A stretch of 6,018 bases of DNA, from assembly GCA_002371825.1 (NCBI GenBank), contig DFHF01000046.1:1-6018 (forward strand), read 5' to 3'. The position numbers and the translations under genes were made by a program. The notes under the pieces are model-generated. The model ran no database searches and had not been told where the DNA came from. It worked only from the letters and a program-made list of their open reading frames with translations. Origin of the DNA: Ruminococcus flavefaciens (GTDB lineage Bacteria; Bacillota; Clostridia; Oscillospirales; Ruminococcaceae). Of the stretch, positions 5,262-6,018 are shown in pieces (the stretch's first letter is position 1; each line of letters opens with the position of its first letter).

Positions 5262-5472
5262 CTCTCAAATGTTCAGGGAATTTAAGGCGTATATTCTGTA
5301 TATGGCCGCACTGCGGACAAGCATCACATATGACCTGGCTCTTTTTAGGATGAAGCTTCTGCTCCTCTCCTGTGGGATAGAACTGAATGGTGTATGGCGA
5401 TGCAAGTGTACCGGAAAGTACCTCTGTCGCACAGAATTCACAAACCTTATCAATATAACTGACTCTGTCCAT
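5254..5472 (-). CDS. Small zinc-binding (zinc-ribbon-like) protein of unknown function
   Basis: A 72-residue soluble protein with a CxxC at C11/C14 (VCEFCATEV) and a second cluster CDACPQCG with C49, C52 and C55. C11, C14, C52 and C55 most likely bind one zinc, with C49 spare. The 34-residue stretch between them is long for a simple ribbon and contains a beta-rich segment (TLASPYTIQFYP). No enzyme motif is visible. I chose this frame over the overlapping alternative frame because of the cysteine pairs, the ATG with AGGAG (5483-5487) 10 nt upstream, and the 8-base stop/start overlap with the membrane-protein gene. It lies 63 nt after the hydrogenase stop, with a hairpin in the gap. Its role is unknown; zinc-ribbon proteins of this size often bind a partner protein or nucleic acid. 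Confidence 0.8.
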   Translation of the reverse strand: MDRVSYIDKVCEFCATEVLSGTLASPYTIQFYPTGEEQKLHPKKSQVICDACPQCGHIQNIRLKFPEHLRDD

Positions 5473-5493
5473 ATATTTTTTTCTCCTATGGAA

Positions 5494-5515
5494 AGAGCGG
5501 ACCGAAGTCCGCTCT
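5494..5515 (-). terminator. UUCG-tetraloop hairpin after the hydrogenase gene, weak terminator
   Basis: On the minus strand AGAGCGGAC and GTCCGCTCT form a perfect 9-bp stem closed by a C(UUCG)G tetraloop, a notably stable loop. It begins 20 nt after the hydrogenase stop. The sequence after the stem is TTCCATAGG, so the U-tract is poor and full termination is doubtful. It may be a leaky terminator or a 3' stabilising structure of the hydrogenase message. Confidence 0.7.
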
Positions 5516-5535
5516 AAGTGGATCCAGCTACGAAA

Positions 5536-6018
5536 TTATATCTCGTTGACCTTTCTCTTTACATATGATGTGTGGAGAACCTCATGTGCCTTGTGGCTGC
5601 CGGGCTTCTCGAAGAATTCCTCGTAAACCTTCTTGATAGCAGGGTTCTCATGTGACTGACGGAGAGGCATTGACTTATCAAGGTTGTAGAGGACCTTAGC
5701 TCTCTCAGCTCTGATGTCAACAAAGTTTCTGATTCCCATAGGAACCTGAGGCTGACCACCGCCGTTTACACAGCCTCCGGGACAAGCCATGATCTCGATG
5801 AACTGAGCATCGCACTTGCCAGCTCTGATATCATCAAGGATCTGTCTTGCATTTGAAAGTCCGCTTGCAACCTTTACCTTTACCTTAAGGTCGCCTACAG
5901 GATACTCTGCTTCCTTGATTCCTTCTGTACCACGAACCTGGGGGAAGTCAATAGGATTCTCGCCAGTGAGAGTATGAACAGCTGTTCTGAGAGCAGCCTC
6001 CATAACACCGCCTGTAGC
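5536..6018 (-). CDS. hydA: [FeFe]-hydrogenase catalytic subunit, C-terminal part
   Basis: The last 160 codons of an iron-only hydrogenase; the gene starts beyond the right edge. The enzyme catalyses reversible proton reduction to H2, disposing of electrons from ferredoxin or NAD(P)H during fermentation. The visible frame begins ATGGVMEAALRT, the usual motif just before the small-subunit-like domain. The L3 motif EIMACPGGCVNGGGQP carries two of the four H-cluster cysteines (fragment residues 79 and 83; codons near 5784 and 5772). The C-terminal domain includes YEEFFEKPGSHKAHEVLHTSY, the family ending. No additional iron-sulfur domain follows, so the C-terminal [2Fe-2S] extension of some trimeric HydA proteins is absent. 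The first two cysteine motifs (L1, L2) and the N-terminal FeS domains are outside the window, so the monomeric, NADH- or NADP-linked, or electron-bifurcating type cannot be chosen. Confidence 0.96.
   Translation of the reverse strand, partial: ATGGVMEAALRTAVHTLTGENPIDFPQVRGTEGIKEAEYPVGDLKVKVKVASGLSNARQILDDIRAGKCDAQFIEIMACPGGCVNGGGQPQVPMGIRNFVDIRAERAKVLYNLDKSMPLRQSHENPAIKKVYEEFFEKPGSHKAHEVLHTSYVKRKVNEI

Noticed and set aside
5265..5453. A 62-codon minus-strand frame overlapping the 72-residue zinc-binding gene
   Set aside because: It is in another frame, Arg/Ser-rich without motifs, and has no ribosome binding site; the cysteine-bearing frame with AGGAG and the stop/start overlap is the better gene.
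4957..5517. A 186-codon plus-strand frame opposite the zinc-binding and membrane-protein genes
   Set aside because: It has no ribosome binding site or recognisable domain, and both minus-strand genes beneath it have coherent motifs, coupling and start signals.

Overview
The window reads as chromosomal DNA of an obligately anaerobic, AT-rich Gram-positive bacterium, most likely a clostridial-class gut or rumen organism of the Oscillospiraceae/Ruminococcus type. The main grounds are an [FeFe]-hydrogenase with a canonical H-cluster motif, a rubredoxin-type rubrerythrin, a BofA-family membrane protein, strong GGAGG ribosome binding sites before most genes, and extended -10 promoters. The genus is inferred from gene style and content, not proven. 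No mobile element, tRNA, rRNA, CRISPR array or phage gene was seen.

Layout, left to right. Positions 1-278 (minus) hold the first 92 codons of an AMP-forming acyl-CoA ligase, with a long leader and its own promoter. Positions 519-1070 (minus) encode a helical protein with two zinc ribbons, closed by a good intrinsic terminator. Positions 1122-2399 (minus) encode pyrimidine-nucleoside phosphorylase, whose last codons contain the -35 box of the zinc-ribbon gene. Positions 2484-3669 (minus) form a tight four-gene operon of small proteins: three conserved-looking hypotheticals and, last, a BofA-like membrane protein. The one plus-strand gene, 3770-4252, is a YfcE/MJ0936-type metallophosphoesterase. 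It is divergent from the four-gene operon across a 100-bp shared promoter region and convergent with rubrerythrin, with a bidirectional terminator between them.

The right-hand part (4313-6018, minus) runs in transcription order: the 3' end of an [FeFe]-hydrogenase gene, a 72-residue zinc-binding protein, a three-helix membrane protein whose start overlaps the preceding stop, and rubrerythrin. No convincing promoter is visible at the internal junctions. Two of them carry hairpins instead: a UUCG-tetraloop hairpin with a poor U-tract after the hydrogenase, and a perfect 11-bp hairpin directly before the rubrerythrin start. The second looks like an intrinsic terminator and also buries the rubrerythrin Shine-Dalgarno sequence.

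Functionally the window combines fermentative redox metabolism (hydrogen production), peroxide defence (rubrerythrin), nucleoside salvage and fatty-acid activation with several uncharacterised small proteins. The most interesting points are the terminator/ribosome-binding-site hairpin at rubrerythrin, the possible hydrogenase-to-rubrerythrin read-through unit, and the BofA-like gene in an operon of unknown proteins.
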